In this document: positions 1-6,668 of the stretch, piece by piece | How positions within the stretch are numbered: the stretch's first letter is position 1 | How the letters are laid out: the number at the start of each line of letters is the position of its first letter | Origin: a virus | Length of the DNA: 64,000 nucleotides | IMG/VR virus record: IMGVR_UViG_3300049027_000140 | Location: 1-64,000 of that record | Direction: 5' to 3' (one strand) | Notes under the pieces: generated by a model | What the model was told of the DNA's origin: nothing | The model's input: the letters and a program-made list of their open reading frames with translations, nothing else | Databases searched by the model: none | Program-made: the position numbers and the translations under genes

Positions 1-265
1 CCACACCTCCACCGCCACCACCGCCACCACCTCGTCGCCAACCCGCCCGTCATTCGAGTCGATCCACTCGACGTTCTGCCACACGGTGGCAAGTTCCTCG
101 CGGATGGCGTCGGCCCGCCGGAGCGCGTCGGCAGCCTCCTGCGTGCGCGCCGCTGCATCCTCATTCCCGAGCTCTCGCAAGCGCGCTTGCCATGCGCTCG
201 ATGTCGCCCACGCGGTCGCAGAACCCGAGCTCCGTGAACAGGTAGTTGTAGCTGCCGCCGCTCAC
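1..265 (-). pseudogene. Frameshifted small conserved phage-type protein, 3' end cut by window edge
   Basis: A GTG at 265 overlaps the stop of the upstream gene (GTGA), as elsewhere in this operon, and opens a protein starting VSGGSYNYLF. That frame stops at 161-163 after 34 residues. One base out, from about 180, an open frame continues to base 1 and reads LRELGNEDAAARTQ, then later WQNVEWIDS. The joined product looks like a small protein with a GSYNYL start, a helical middle and a VEW-x-DS motif, a pattern I associate with phage and bacterial proteins of unknown function. A single +1 shift near 178-184 (GCGCTTGCG) would restore it. It could be a real mutation, a sequence error or recoding. 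Function unknown. Confidence 0.6.
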
Positions 266-648
266 CCTTCATCCTCCTCGCCCAACGCCGCCGTCTCCAC
301 GTACGCGCTCGGCGCCAGCGGCTGCTCTCGCCTCAGCTTCACGGACGCCTTCATCTCGTCGAGCTTCGCCGGGTCGAGGCGCCACGCCTCCGCGTCGATC
401 GTGGCTAGCACCACCGCGCGAACCGCCTCCTCATCGTCCGGACGTCCAGCCTCGCTCCAGCGGCGCTGGATCTTAGCGTGCAGCGTCTCCTCCAGCGTCG
501 GCCTCAGCTCGACGGTCGCCGATCCGGGGATGATGTTGTAGAACACCGGGTGCGACGCGGCCACCACGCGACCACAGCGGACAGGCCACTGACTCTCCGG
601 GTGGCGGTGGACCTGCATCTCGAGGTGCCAGCGGCCGATGCCGCTCAC
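262..648 (-). CDS. Hypothetical protein (128 aa)
   Basis: The GTG start at 648 is chosen because it overlaps the upstream stop as GTGA; the frame stays open further upstream but only as a shadow of that gene. The N-terminal half (about residues 1-50) looks like a beta-rich globular fold (RWHLEMQVHRH, ASHPVFYNIIPG). The C-terminal half is charged and helical and ends in an acidic tail. No known domain or catalytic motif is recognised. Confidence 0.7.
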   Translation of the reverse strand: MSGIGRWHLEMQVHRHPESQWPVRCGRVVAASHPVFYNIIPGSATVELRPTLEETLHAKIQRRWSEAGRPDDEEAVRAVVLATIDAEAWRLDPAKLDEMKASVKLRREQPLAPSAYVETAALGEEDEG

Positions 649-971
649 CTTCGCACCTGCACGATCGCGTTCTGGTGGTTGTCCAGCAGCGCGAGGAGCC
701 GCCGCAGCGCCGGCAGGAGCTCCTCGTAGCTTCCGAAGCCGTTGGGCGGGTTCATGGCGCGGTAGACGTCCGGCTCGCGCTCGAGCGCCGCGATGCCCTC
801 GCGCAGCACCGCGGCGCACTCACTCGCTCTCTTCCCCTTGAAGCCGAGGAGGTCGCAGCCGGCGCGCCGCCACATCGGCGCCAGGTTGCTTGTGCAGTCC
901 CAGTCGTCGGTCTCGGGCAGCACGCCGCAGTGGGCGCAGCGCTCGTGCATCAGCGTGATTCGGTAGCTCAT
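645..971 (-). CDS. Small conserved protein with N-terminal CxxC (108 aa)
   Basis: The product starts MSYRITLMHERCAHCG and continues with SNLAPMW, then NPPNGFGSYEELLPAL. This order (MSY start, Cys-x-x-Cys, N-L-x-P-M, NPxNGxG, C-terminal helix) resembles a widespread short phage and bacterial protein of unknown function. The two Cys near residues 12-15 and two more near 26 and 39 could bind a metal. The ATG at 971 overlaps the upstream stop (ATGA). Confidence 0.75.
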   Translation of the reverse strand: MSYRITLMHERCAHCGVLPETDDWDCTSNLAPMWRRAGCDLLGFKGKRASECAAVLREGIAALEREPDVYRAMNPPNGFGSYEELLPALRRLLALLDNHQNAIVQVRR

Positions 972-1282
972 TCTCCGCCTCCAGCCTGCCGCAGCTTCGC
1001 CGCCAGCGCATCCGCTCGTCGCTCCGCAGCCTCTGCGCGCTTCGTCGCCTCGTCGTAGAGCTCCAGCAGTTCCTCCGGCTTCTCGTAGACGTAGCGGCGC
1101 ATCGGGTGGTGCTTGTCCGGACCCGGCGGCAGCTTGGCCCCGCAGAACGGGCAGAACTCGGCGGGCACATCTACCGCGCCGGTGCCGTCGATGTAGAGCG
1201 CCACGGTCCAGCGGAGGCCGGCCCAGCGCACGGTATCGGCCTCTTCGGCGGTCTGGCAGCATTGCGGGCGCGCGTCACCCAT
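968..1282 (-). CDS. Zinc-ribbon-like protein with coiled-coil C-terminus (104 aa)
   Basis: The middle carries FCPFCGAKLPPG, a typical zinc-ribbon half, with a CC pair near residue 8. From about residue 60 to the end the sequence is a charged heptad-like helix (LYDEATKRAEAAERRADAL). A short metal-binding module plus coiled coil suggests a protein-protein or nucleic-acid adaptor; the actual role is unknown. It overlaps both neighbours by a few bases. Confidence 0.75.
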   Translation of the reverse strand: MGDARPQCCQTAEEADTVRWAGLRWTVALYIDGTGAVDVPAEFCPFCGAKLPPGPDKHHPMRRYVYEKPEELLELYDEATKRAEAAERRADALAAKLRQAGGGE

Positions 1283-1727
1283 GGTCCAGCACCTCCCGCG
1301 TCTCCTTCCACTCGACCGTCACCGCGACGCCGTGGCCAAAGGCGCCCGTCGCCTCCAGGAACGCTCCTACGCTGTCCCTGCGCGGTTCGCATGCGAGCTC
1401 GATCAGGATGGCGCCCGGCGCATGATGCCGCGCCGTGGCGTTGACCCCGCAGTGCAGCCGGGCCATCTCCTCCCACCAGCGCTTCCAACCGGCGCGGGGT
1501 GACGAGAGCGGCGGCTCGACGTCCTCTCCGATAGGCTCCCAGCGGGAGACGGTTCCGGCGATCTCCACGGCCAGCGTCGCGCTGCCGTCCTGCCAGGCCA
1601 CGCGCTGGAACGACATGCCGCGCTCGTCGCGCCCCTGCTCGGCCGCACGGGCCACCATCTCCCGCAGGTCAGGAGACCGCCACGCGCCACCAAGAGCCGC
1701 CCGCCGCATCACCTCGTCCAGGGTCAT
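1275..1727 (-). CDS. Hypothetical protein (150 aa)
   Basis: The start at 1727 is preceded by a strong Shine-Dalgarno (GGGGAGGGCGAG) and overlaps the upstream stop as ATGA. The protein starts MTLDEVMRRAALGGAW and has alternating strands and helices with several Trp (WKRWWEEMARLHCG). No recognised domain. The frame extends upstream of this start but has no ribosome site there and overlaps the neighbour heavily. Confidence 0.7.
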   Translation of the reverse strand: MTLDEVMRRAALGGAWRSPDLREMVARAAEQGRDERGMSFQRVAWQDGSATLAVEIAGTVSRWEPIGEDVEPPLSSPRAGWKRWWEEMARLHCGVNATARHHAPGAILIELACEPRRDSVGAFLEATGAFGHGVAVTVEWKETREVLDHG

Positions 1728-2047
1728 CTCGCCCTCCCCGCCGGCCCGTACTCCTTCGCCCGTTCCGCTGCCGTCCGCACGGCCTCGACGCGACCGGTGT
1801 GGTCCGTGGCCGCGAGTACGCCGTCCCGGAGCGCCATCCAGCCTTCCGGGCCGAGCTCGCCGGGGTGGCCAAGGTCCTCGAGCCACGCCGGCAACGCCGC
1901 TGCGTCGGTGCGGGCGCCGCGGAACCCGCACGGCTCCCACAGCCGGAGCACGGCGCCGTGGACGACGTCGGCCACCGCGAACACGATGCGCCCGACGGGA
2001 GCGAAGAAGACGTGGCCGACTGCGGGGGTGGTGGGCGGGTCAGGCAT
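1724..2047 (-). CDS. Hypothetical protein (107 aa)
   Basis: The product starts MPDPPTTPAVGHVFFAPVG and contains a central segment that could be read as an enzyme-like fold (RIVFAVADVVHGAVLRLW), then an acidic, Trp-containing C-terminal half. No known family is recognised. The start is fixed by the overlap with the upstream stop within the operon tiling. Confidence 0.65.
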   Translation of the reverse strand: MPDPPTTPAVGHVFFAPVGRIVFAVADVVHGAVLRLWEPCGFRGARTDAAALPAWLEDLGHPGELGPEGWMALRDGVLAATDHTGRVEAVRTAAERAKEYGPAGRAR

Positions 2048-2300
2048 CGACGCTCTCGCTCGCCGCCTCGCGCGGCACGTAGGTGAACCACCTCGTGAAC
2101 TCCCGGTCGGCGCTCGTGTATCGGCCGAGCGCCGCACGCGGCCAGAGCATGCCGAAGCTCAGCGCCGTGCGCGCGAGCCTCCGGCGCCTTGGCGATCGCA
2201 GCGACGCCGCCCGGAGCATGACGAGCCCGTAGGCATCGGGGTGATCCGGGTCGGCGCGGAAGACGCGCAGGCCGAGCGCGGGCGGCAGGATCTCGATCAT
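2040..2300 (-). CDS. Hypothetical protein (86 aa)
   Basis: A small basic protein (MIEILPPALGLRVFRA start) with a central run of arginines (SPRRRRLARTAL) and a hydrophobic stretch. Nothing identifies a function. The middle resembles the 2518-2853 product (WPRxALGRYT against WPRVALAAYQLGRTL), so the two may be distantly duplicated. That similarity is by eye only. Confidence 0.6.
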   Translation of the reverse strand: MIEILPPALGLRVFRADPDHPDAYGLVMLRAASLRSPRRRRLARTALSFGMLWPRAALGRYTSADREFTRWFTYVPREAASESVDA

Positions 2301-2521
2301 GGCGCCACCTTCAACCCCAACACCTCACGCCGCCAGCGCCGATCCTCGTCCGCCGTGATGCGCGATACCACGCCGCACCGACACGCCTCGTCCAGCGGAA
2401 ACGTGGGCACCTGGAAGTGCTCCATCAGCTCGCCGCACCCAGGGCACGCCCACACGTAGTGCTCCATGCAGACGTCGCAGTCGTTGGAGCCGTCGGCCAT
2501 GACGTCCATCGGTTCGCTCAC
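2297..2521 (-). CDS. Zinc-ribbon protein (74 aa)
   Basis: A small acidic protein with three Cys-rich motifs: CDVC near residue 15, CPGCG near 27, and CRCG near 48. The spacing is typical of a small zinc ribbon, so nucleic-acid binding or a regulatory adaptor role is possible. No catalytic residues are evident. It overlaps the upstream gene as ATGA. Confidence 0.7.
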   Translation of the reverse strand: MSEPMDVMADGSNDCDVCMEHYVWACPGCGELMEHFQVPTFPLDEACRCGVVSRITADEDRRWRREVLGLKVAP

Positions 2522-2853
2522 GGCACCACCTCACACCCCACGCGCCGAGCCAGCGCGAACGCCTCGTCCACCCGCGGCAGGTAGGCGATCTCCCGGTCCA
2601 CCGCCAGGCCGGCATCCGCCACGAGCACGACGCCCGCGCCGTCCCGCAGCAGGTAGCAGCGGCGCACGGGGCGAGCGAGACTCCAGCCGGCGACGGCGCC
2701 GAGGAGCAGGCCAGCAGCGAAGACGGCGAGCCCGCGACGAGAGGGGCCATGCCGGCGGAGCGTGCGCCCGAGCTGGTAGGCCGCCAGCGCGACACGCGGC
2801 CACACAAGCAGCGTCGGCACAGGCGGCGTTGGTCGATAGGGCGAACGCTTCAT
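2518..2853 (-). CDS. Small membrane protein (111 aa)
   Basis: After a basic N-terminus, one clear hydrophobic segment lies at about residues 40-60 (LAVFAAGLLLGAVAGWSLA) flanked by arginines, so a single-pass inner-membrane protein is likely. A soluble C-terminal part follows (about 45 residues). It is the first gene after a 100-bp gap that contains a palindrome, and may start a transcription unit. Function unknown. Confidence 0.65.
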   Translation of the reverse strand: MKRSPYRPTPPVPTLLVWPRVALAAYQLGRTLRRHGPSRRGLAVFAAGLLLGAVAGWSLARPVRRCYLLRDGAGVVLVADAGLAVDREIAYLPRVDEAFALARRVGCEVVP

Positions 2854-2932
2854 CGCAGCTCCGGGGAGCGCGCGCTCCCGTCCGATACCATGTCTAGCTG
2901 ATGCCCATTGAGGCGCAAGGAAGAATCGACAT

Positions 2933-2947
2933 GAGACATCATGTCTC
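2933..2947. promoter_or_regulatory. Perfect 7-bp inverted repeat
   Basis: The sequence GAGACATCATGTCTC has perfect 7-bp arms around one central base. It lies in the gap between the stop at 2957 and the start at 2853, upstream of the membrane protein gene. With no T-run it is more likely an operator than a terminator. No matching site was noticed elsewhere in the window. Confidence 0.4.
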
Positions 2948-2956
2948 GTCTGCGCT

Positions 2957-3106
2957 TCACGCCTCCACCTGTTCCTCAGGTGGCGACCACTCCAGCAGCC
3001 GCCGCGCCAGCTCTTCCAGAGCCGCGGCCCGCTCCGGTGCACTCCCCATCAGCGCGAGCGCCGCCAGGTCGGCCGGCTCCGCGTCGTCCAGCATGTCGAG
3101 CCACAT
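2957..3106 (-). CDS. Hypothetical small acidic protein (49 aa)
   Basis: A short frame encodes MWLDMLDDAEPADLAALALM and ends EEQVEA; the composition is helical and acidic. It starts 7 bases after the upstream stop and shares its strand and spacing, which supports it as a real small gene. No function can be assigned. It could be a small anti-factor or host-takeover peptide, but that is speculation. Confidence 0.5.
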   Translation of the reverse strand: MWLDMLDDAEPADLAALALMGSAPERAAALEELARRLLEWSPPEEQVEA

Positions 3107-3112
3107 GACCGA

Positions 3113-3328
3113 TCACCCCGCGGTCACCACCTCGACGGGCTCCCAGCGCTCGCCGGTGTCAAAGCTGTGCGCCGTCTTGTCGCCGAACCTCTCGCCCCAC
3201 AGCCAGCGCCGCGGGCTCAGGTAGAGCCGGCCGAGCACGAGTTCCTTCCCTGGCTGGAGTGCCGCGATTGCACGGCACGTCTCCAGCGCCTGCTCCTTCG
3301 TCCTGCCCCACGCATCCGTCGTCTTCAT
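3113..3328 (-). CDS. Hypothetical protein (71 aa)
   Basis: The start at 3328 has a good Shine-Dalgarno (AGGAGG) upstream. The product (MKTTDAWGRTKEQALETC start) has an N-terminal helix and then a strand-rich basic part (LYLSPRRWLWGERFG). No family is recognised. It is the first gene after the stem-loop at 3421-3454. Confidence 0.6.
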   Translation of the reverse strand: MKTTDAWGRTKEQALETCRAIAALQPGKELVLGRLYLSPRRWLWGERFGDKTAHSFDTGERWEPVEVVTAG

Positions 3329-3420
3329 GACCTCGGCTCCTCCTAACGGACCAAGGCCGGCGTCGCTCCTCGGAGCGACCCGACCAGGGTCCAGCTCGGC
3401 GCCTCCCGTGTTATCCAGTC

Positions 3421-3454
3421 GAGACGACGGGGGCCTTGCGGCCCCCTCCGTCTC
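3421..3454 (-). terminator. Strong stem-loop after the 57-residue gene
   Basis: An outer stem GAGACG/CGTCTC encloses a perfect inner stem GGGGGCC-TTGC-GGCCCCC. It directly follows the stop of the leaderless gene 3453-3626 and lies upstream of 3113-3328. No long T-run follows on the minus strand, so it may be an intrinsic terminator typical of GC-rich DNA or an RNA-stabilising hairpin. Confidence 0.55.
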
Positions 3455-3626
3455 AGCTCCAGGTTTTCGCGATCTCCGCCTTGATCTGCTCGGCCTGGGC
3501 GCCGCTCGCCCTCTCCAGCATCGCCTCAAGGATCCACCGTACCCTCACCCGCTCCGGAAGCGCCTCCGCCTTCGCCTTGCCGCCCGCCCGAACCACCATC
3601 GCCTTGTGTGCCGCGCCGTCGTTCAT
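3453..3626 (-). CDS. Small basic protein from leaderless operator-controlled promoter (57 aa)
   Basis: The protein starts MNDGAAHKAMVVRAGGKAK and ends AEQIKAEIAKTWS; it is basic and helical. The ATG at 3626 is exactly where transcription should begin from the promoter at 3633-3661, so the mRNA is predicted to be leaderless. A stem-loop follows the stop. The same promoter type drives the genes at 4115-4402 and 4586-4798, so these three are probably co-regulated. Function unknown. Confidence 0.6.
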   Translation of the reverse strand: MNDGAAHKAMVVRAGGKAKAEALPERVRVRWILEAMLERASGAQAEQIKAEIAKTWS

Positions 3627-3632
3627 GTGTTA

Positions 3633-3661
3633 GTTATACGTCGCGACGTATTACCGGTCAA
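3633..3661 (-). promoter_or_regulatory. Leaderless promoter with palindromic operator in the spacer
   Basis: On the minus strand, TTGACC (3656-3661), a 17-bp spacer and TATAAC (3633-3638) make a near-consensus sigma-70 promoter. The predicted +1 is base 3626, the A of the ATG. The perfect palindrome ATACGTCGCGACGTAT fills 3636-3651, from the -10 into the spacer, where a bound repressor would block RNA polymerase. Two further copies lie at 4412-4427 and 4560-4575. Confidence 0.8.
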
Positions 3662-3854
3662 GCCCTGTGTTGGGATGGTCGGTCGTTTTTTTGAGGCGCA
3701 TCGCCAGCGGCTCAAGCCGCCGCGCTGGCCCGGTGCCCGGCCGCCCTTGCCCCCCCGCCGCCTCGGCCACCTTCAAGCACTCGGCCTCCAGCCGCGCCTG
3801 CTTGCTGATGGCGGACTGGCTCGCGCCAGAGTGCCAGCCATCAGGCGCGCTGAC
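3651..3854 (-). other. In-frame open extension after a TGA stop; possible interrupted gene
   Basis: Directly after the TGA at 3855-3857, the same frame stays open for about 67 codons to a TAA at 3651-3653. The predicted peptide includes SGASQSAISKQARLEAE, which looks like a helix-turn-helix recognition helix, then a basic tail. There is no good start codon inside it. Either the upstream gene was once longer and gained a nonsense mutation, or this is non-coding DNA that happens to be open. The end overlaps the -35 of the promoter at 3633-3661. Confidence 0.35.
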
Positions 3855-4058
3855 TCAGGTCCCGATCGCTGCGAGGTCCGCCTCCAGCTTCCGCGCCGTG
3901 GCGCGCCACATGCCCGCGTCTCCGGCATCCTCGTCGGCGGCTCCGCGCCAGACTCCGGCGGCTCCGCGACTCTTCGTCTTCATGGCGCGCAGCCCGTTGC
4001 GGGTCGCCGATACCTCGCTATCGAACGCAAGCTCCTCGTACAGTGCGATTGTGCTCAT
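3855..4058 (-). CDS. Hypothetical protein (67 aa), possibly truncated by a stop
   Basis: The start at 4058 has a clear AGGAGG Shine-Dalgarno. The product (MSTIALYEELAFDSEVSATR start) is short and mixed, and ends LEADLAAIGT before a TGA. The frame continues open beyond that stop with helix-turn-helix-like sequence (see 3651-3854), so this could be the N-terminal half of a DNA-binding protein. Function unknown. Confidence 0.55.
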   Translation of the reverse strand: MSTIALYEELAFDSEVSATRNGLRAMKTKSRGAAGVWRGAADEDAGDAGMWRATARKLEADLAAIGT

Positions 4059-4114
4059 CGTGTCCTCCTGACGCCGAAGGCCCGCCGAGTCTCCCCGGCG
4101 GGCCGCTGTGCTTC

Positions 4115-4402
4115 TCAGATCCGCCCGGCCATCCACCCGCGGAGCGCCGAGGCGATCGCCCGCCCCTGGTGGACGTACTGGCTGCCCTCCTCGCAGGGGC
4201 GGCGGAGCTCCGCCAGCGTCGTCTTCCCGCGGGAGCCGCCAGCCCAGAAGAGGCGGAGCGTATCGCCCATCTCGACCTTGCCGCCCTTGCGGAAGAAGTA
4301 GGCGCGGACCTCGCTCTTGCCGACCCGGACGCTGACCTCACCGAGCCCGTCCGCCTCGATGATCATCGCCGTCTGCACCGTGACCGCCGCGCCGCTCTCC
4401 AT
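4115..4402 (-). CDS. Hypothetical protein from leaderless promoter (95 aa)
   Basis: The ATG at 4402 coincides with the predicted transcription start of the promoter at 4409-4437, so the message should be leaderless; longer readings upstream would run through the operator. The protein (MESGAAVTVQTAMIIEADG start) has a beta-rich first half (VRVGKSEVRAYFFRKG) and a basic C-terminal half. No known domain. It is divergent from 4586-4798 and shares the same operator type. Confidence 0.65.
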   Translation of the reverse strand: MESGAAVTVQTAMIIEADGLGEVSVRVGKSEVRAYFFRKGGKVEMGDTLRLFWAGGSRGKTTLAELRRPCEEGSQYVHQGRAIASALRGWMAGRI

Positions 4403-4408
4403 ACCCAA

Positions 4409-4437
4409 TCTATACGTCGCGACGTATAACCGCGCAA
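4409..4437 (-). promoter_or_regulatory. Leaderless promoter with palindromic operator (left arm of divergent pair)
   Basis: The minus strand has TTGCGC (4432-4437), a 17-bp spacer and TATAGA (4409-4414), with predicted +1 at 4402. The operator palindrome, here extended to 18 bp (4411-4428), overlaps the -10 and spacer. The 15 bases GCGCAAGTGCTGTTT just upstream (4432-4446) are repeated as a perfect inverted copy at 4541-4555, so the two divergent promoters share an identical upstream element. Confidence 0.8.
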
Positions 4438-4549
4438 GTGCTGTTTCCGGTCGACGCGTCGTTTTTTTTGGGCGGGGCCTCCGGCGCGGCATACCGCCGC
4501 GTCCACGTCGGCCTCGTCCAGGAATCGACCGCCGCCTCGCAAACAGCAC

Positions 4550-4578
4550 TTGCGCGACCATACGTCGCGACGTATCAT
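4550..4578 (+). promoter_or_regulatory. Leaderless promoter with palindromic operator (right arm of divergent pair)
   Basis: TTGCGC (4550-4555), a 17-bp spacer and TATCAT (4573-4578) place +1 at about 4585, one base before the ATG at 4586. The palindrome ATACGTCGCGACGTAT occupies 4560-4575. Between the two promoters (4447-4540) I see no gene, only an eight-T run and GC-rich DNA. The XRE protein encoded at 4870-5178 is the nearest candidate repressor. Confidence 0.8.
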
Positions 4579-4585
4579 GGTCTGC

Positions 4586-4798
4586 ATGAAGACGACGCGG
4601 GCGGGCGAGATCAAGGCGGCGGTGGCGACGGCGAAGACGGTGGAGCGGATCGGGGCGCGGACGTTCCAGGCGACGTTCCGCACCGACGACGCGGCGAAGG
4701 CGGCGGCCGTGGCCCTGAAGAAGGCCGGCTGCACCGCCATGGCCGCCTACAGCGCCAGGTTCGGGCAGGACGCCTTCGTGCAGTTCACGGCAGCCTGA
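4586..4798 (+). CDS. Hypothetical small protein from leaderless promoter (70 aa)
   Basis: The protein starts MKTTRAGEIKAAVATAK and ends FGQDAFVQFTAA. It is a compact alpha/beta sequence without Cys or obvious catalytic residues. The ATG at 4586 is preferred over one at 4577 because the latter lies inside the -10 hexamer. It is first in a short rightward unit with an XRE regulator and a Fis-like protein. Confidence 0.65.
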   Translation: MKTTRAGEIKAAVATAKTVERIGARTFQATFRTDDAAKAAAVALKKAGCTAMAAYSARFGQDAFVQFTAA

Positions 4799-4869
4799 GC
4801 GGCGGCCAGGCGGCGCCAGCCCCGGAGCTCGGCGGAGACGCCGACCCGGGGCTTCGCCGCTCGAGGACC

Positions 4870-5178
4870 ATGAGCAAGACGACCAAGAGCATCACCGAGC
4901 AGATCCGCGAGGCCGTCGCGGCCTGCGGCTCCCAGGCGGAGGCGCTCCGGCGCATCCAGGCGACCGGCAGCAAGCTCACGCAGCCGCTCCTGTCGGCCAT
5001 CATGGGCGGGCAGACGCCGAGCCTGACCACCCTGCGGGACGTCGCCCGCGCCACCGGCTACCGGTTCGAGGTCGCAGGGGAGACCGAGCTCGGCACCAGC
5101 CGGGAGAAGCGACCGTCGGAGGAACCCGTGGGGACGGCCGCCGAGGCGAAGAGGCGCGGGCGACCGGTGCGCGCATGA
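4870..5178 (+). CDS. XRE-family helix-turn-helix regulator (102 aa)
   Basis: Residues about 8-65 form an XRE-type DNA-binding domain: AEALRRIQATGSKLTQPLLSAIMGG contains the turn and recognition helix, followed by LTTLRDVARATGYRFEV. The C-terminal 35 residues are basic and probably disordered. An upstream GAGGACC serves as ribosome site. Placed downstream of one of the palindrome-controlled promoters, it is the best candidate for the repressor that binds the three ATACGTCGCGACGTAT sites, including its own promoter. That link is inferred from position only. Confidence 0.75.
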   Translation: MSKTTKSITEQIREAVAACGSQAEALRRIQATGSKLTQPLLSAIMGGQTPSLTTLRDVARATGYRFEVAGETELGTSREKRPSEEPVGTAAEAKRRGRPVRA

Positions 5179-5441
5179 CAGCTCGCGCGGGGTTCGACGA
5201 GCAGGCGCTGGACGATGTGGCGGCCGCTGCAATGGGCGAGGAAGACCCGATCGCCGCCGTGGACGCGGTGGCTCACGCCGTCCGCGAGCGCGTCCTGCGC
5301 GAGGCCCTCCTCGCCGAGAGTTGGAACCTAAACGCGGCCGCCCGTCGTCTGCGGAGACGGACGTCGACCGTGCAGTACGCGCTGGAGCGCACCTACCCCG
5401 CGCTCAACGCCGAGCGTCTCCGGCGCCTGAAGGGCCGGTAG
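5175..5441 (+). CDS. Fis-type helix-turn-helix small protein (88 aa)
   Basis: The C-terminal half (LREALLAESWNLNAAARRLR then TSTVQYALER) matches the shape of the Fis-type HTH found at the end of NtrC-like activators, in which a helix of NxxxAAxxLx leads into the recognition helix. The N-terminal half is acidic. It overlaps the XRE gene as ATGA, so the two are co-expressed. It may bind DNA or be an accessory regulator; there is no sigma-54 AAA domain. Confidence 0.6.
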   Translation: MTARAGFDEQALDDVAAAAMGEEDPIAAVDAVAHAVRERVLREALLAESWNLNAAARRLRRRTSTVQYALERTYPALNAERLRRLKGR

Positions 5442-5443
5442 AC

Positions 5444-6223
5444 CTACCTCGCCAGAGGGCGCTGCTTCCGCGGCTGCGTCGATTTGTCTTGACAAGTTTT
5501 CGCGGCTCTCCCCCTACTACCCCCGTCCCTGCTGGCGCTGACCTCACCGTACGAGCCTCCACCGTCACCGGGCTCCGAGAGGGACGCGAGCTTCGCCCGG
5601 CCACGAGCCACCGCAGCGTCAATCGCCGCCTGTAGCGCCGCCTCCGCTGCCCGGATGCGCTCGATGCGGAGCTCCCAAGCCGCCCGCGACCAGTGCCTCA
5701 GCTTTGAGGGCAGCGGAGCTCCCGGCGTCGGGTCGGCGCCGATGCGCTCTCGCTCTCGAGCCACACGGGCCAGCGCGAGCGGCACCGCGCGATCCTCGGT
5801 GCGGTTCCGGCACGACGGCAGCGTCAGCCGCGCGCAGACGCGACAGCGCAGGCCCGGGCCGTCGAGGTAGAGCCTCGCGACGCGGCGACCGCAGCCAGGG
5901 CACGCCGCGTGGAGCTGGACGCCGCCGCCGGGACGTCGGGACACGAGAACCTGGAGCACGGGGCCGCCAGAGAGGACGAGCCGCCGCCCATCGATGTCGA
6001 GCTCGCCTCTGGCCCCTGGCAGCCCCCTCAGCGCGGCGTGAGCGATGGCCGAGACGTCGAACACCTGGAGCTCGGTCGTGAGCCGCCTCGAGCCGTACGG
6101 AGCCCGCGGAGGCCGATCTGAAACGGTGGCCGGCCGCCGGAGCCATGACGCCACTGCGCACCGCGTCACGCCGACATCTGTTACCAGTCCGGTCACAGTT
6201 TCCGCCCGCCGCGGTTCACCCAT
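5444..6223 (-). CDS. Zinc-ribbon protein of unknown function (259 aa)
   Basis: The centre carries CPGCGRRVARLYLD, then LRCRVCARLTLPS, a two-knuckle zinc ribbon followed by a basic helical stretch (RVARERERIG). This arrangement resembles proteins of unknown function scattered through phages and mobile elements that have the form CPGCG-x-KLY then CRxCxxLTY. The C-terminal 60 residues are low-complexity and basic. It is convergent with 5175-5441 with two bases between stops. Confidence 0.65.
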   Translation of the reverse strand: MGEPRRAETVTGLVTDVGVTRCAVASWLRRPATVSDRPPRAPYGSRRLTTELQVFDVSAIAHAALRGLPGARGELDIDGRRLVLSGGPVLQVLVSRRPGGGVQLHAACPGCGRRVARLYLDGPGLRCRVCARLTLPSCRNRTEDRAVPLALARVARERERIGADPTPGAPLPSKLRHWSRAAWELRIERIRAAEAALQAAIDAAVARGRAKLASLSEPGDGGGSYGEVSASRDGGSRGRAAKTCQDKSTQPRKQRPLAR

Positions 6224-6226
6224 CTG

Positions 6227-6655
6227 CTACTCCGCTGGTAACAGTTTCGCGTCCCCGTCCGGCTCGACCCACCGCTCCGAGGGCCTGTCCGTCGACTCGA
6301 TCGCCGTCCCACACCTGCCGCGGCGGCCATCCGCCAGCGCCATCAGCGCCGACATCGCCTCCCGCTGCCTTCCAGCTTCCGCCGTCCCCGCTCCCGTCAG
6401 CCTGTACAGCTTCCTCGGCTTCCCACCGAGGTCCGCCCGCGGCTGCTCGCCGGCCGGCTCGATGAGCTGCTGCTCGAGCAGCCCCGTGATCGCTCCGGTG
6501 ACGTTCCCCCGGCTCAGCCGCATGCCGGTCGCCTCCTCCACGCGCTGACGGATCCCGTCCGCCCAGCAGGGCCCGGCGGCGAGCGCCTGCATTACGGCGA
6601 CCTGCGCCGGCACGACGAGTGCACCATCTCGGCGCTGACCCTTCCGGGCGGTCAC
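6227..6655 (-). CDS. Winged-helix (PadR/MarR-like) transcription regulator (142 aa)
   Basis: Residues about 10-95 read as a winged helix: VAVMQALAAGPCWADGIRQRV is the first helices, LSRGNVTGAITGLLEQQLI the recognition helix, and GGKPRKLYRLTGAG the wing ending in the usual YRLT. The GTG start at 6655 is the only plausible one after the upstream stop but lacks a good ribosome site. It may control the divergent promoter at 6909-6936 or act elsewhere. Confidence 0.65.
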   Translation of the reverse strand: MTARKGQRRDGALVVPAQVAVMQALAAGPCWADGIRQRVEEATGMRLSRGNVTGAITGLLEQQLIEPAGEQPRADLGGKPRKLYRLTGAGTAEAGRQREAMSALMALADGRRGRCGTAIESTDRPSERWVEPDGDAKLLPAE

Positions 6656-6668
6656 GTGGCGGGCGCCG

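Noticed and set aside
2901-3224. Plus-strand gene of 107 codons
   Set aside because: Ser/Arg-rich antisense frame over two convincing minus-strand small genes with good starts.
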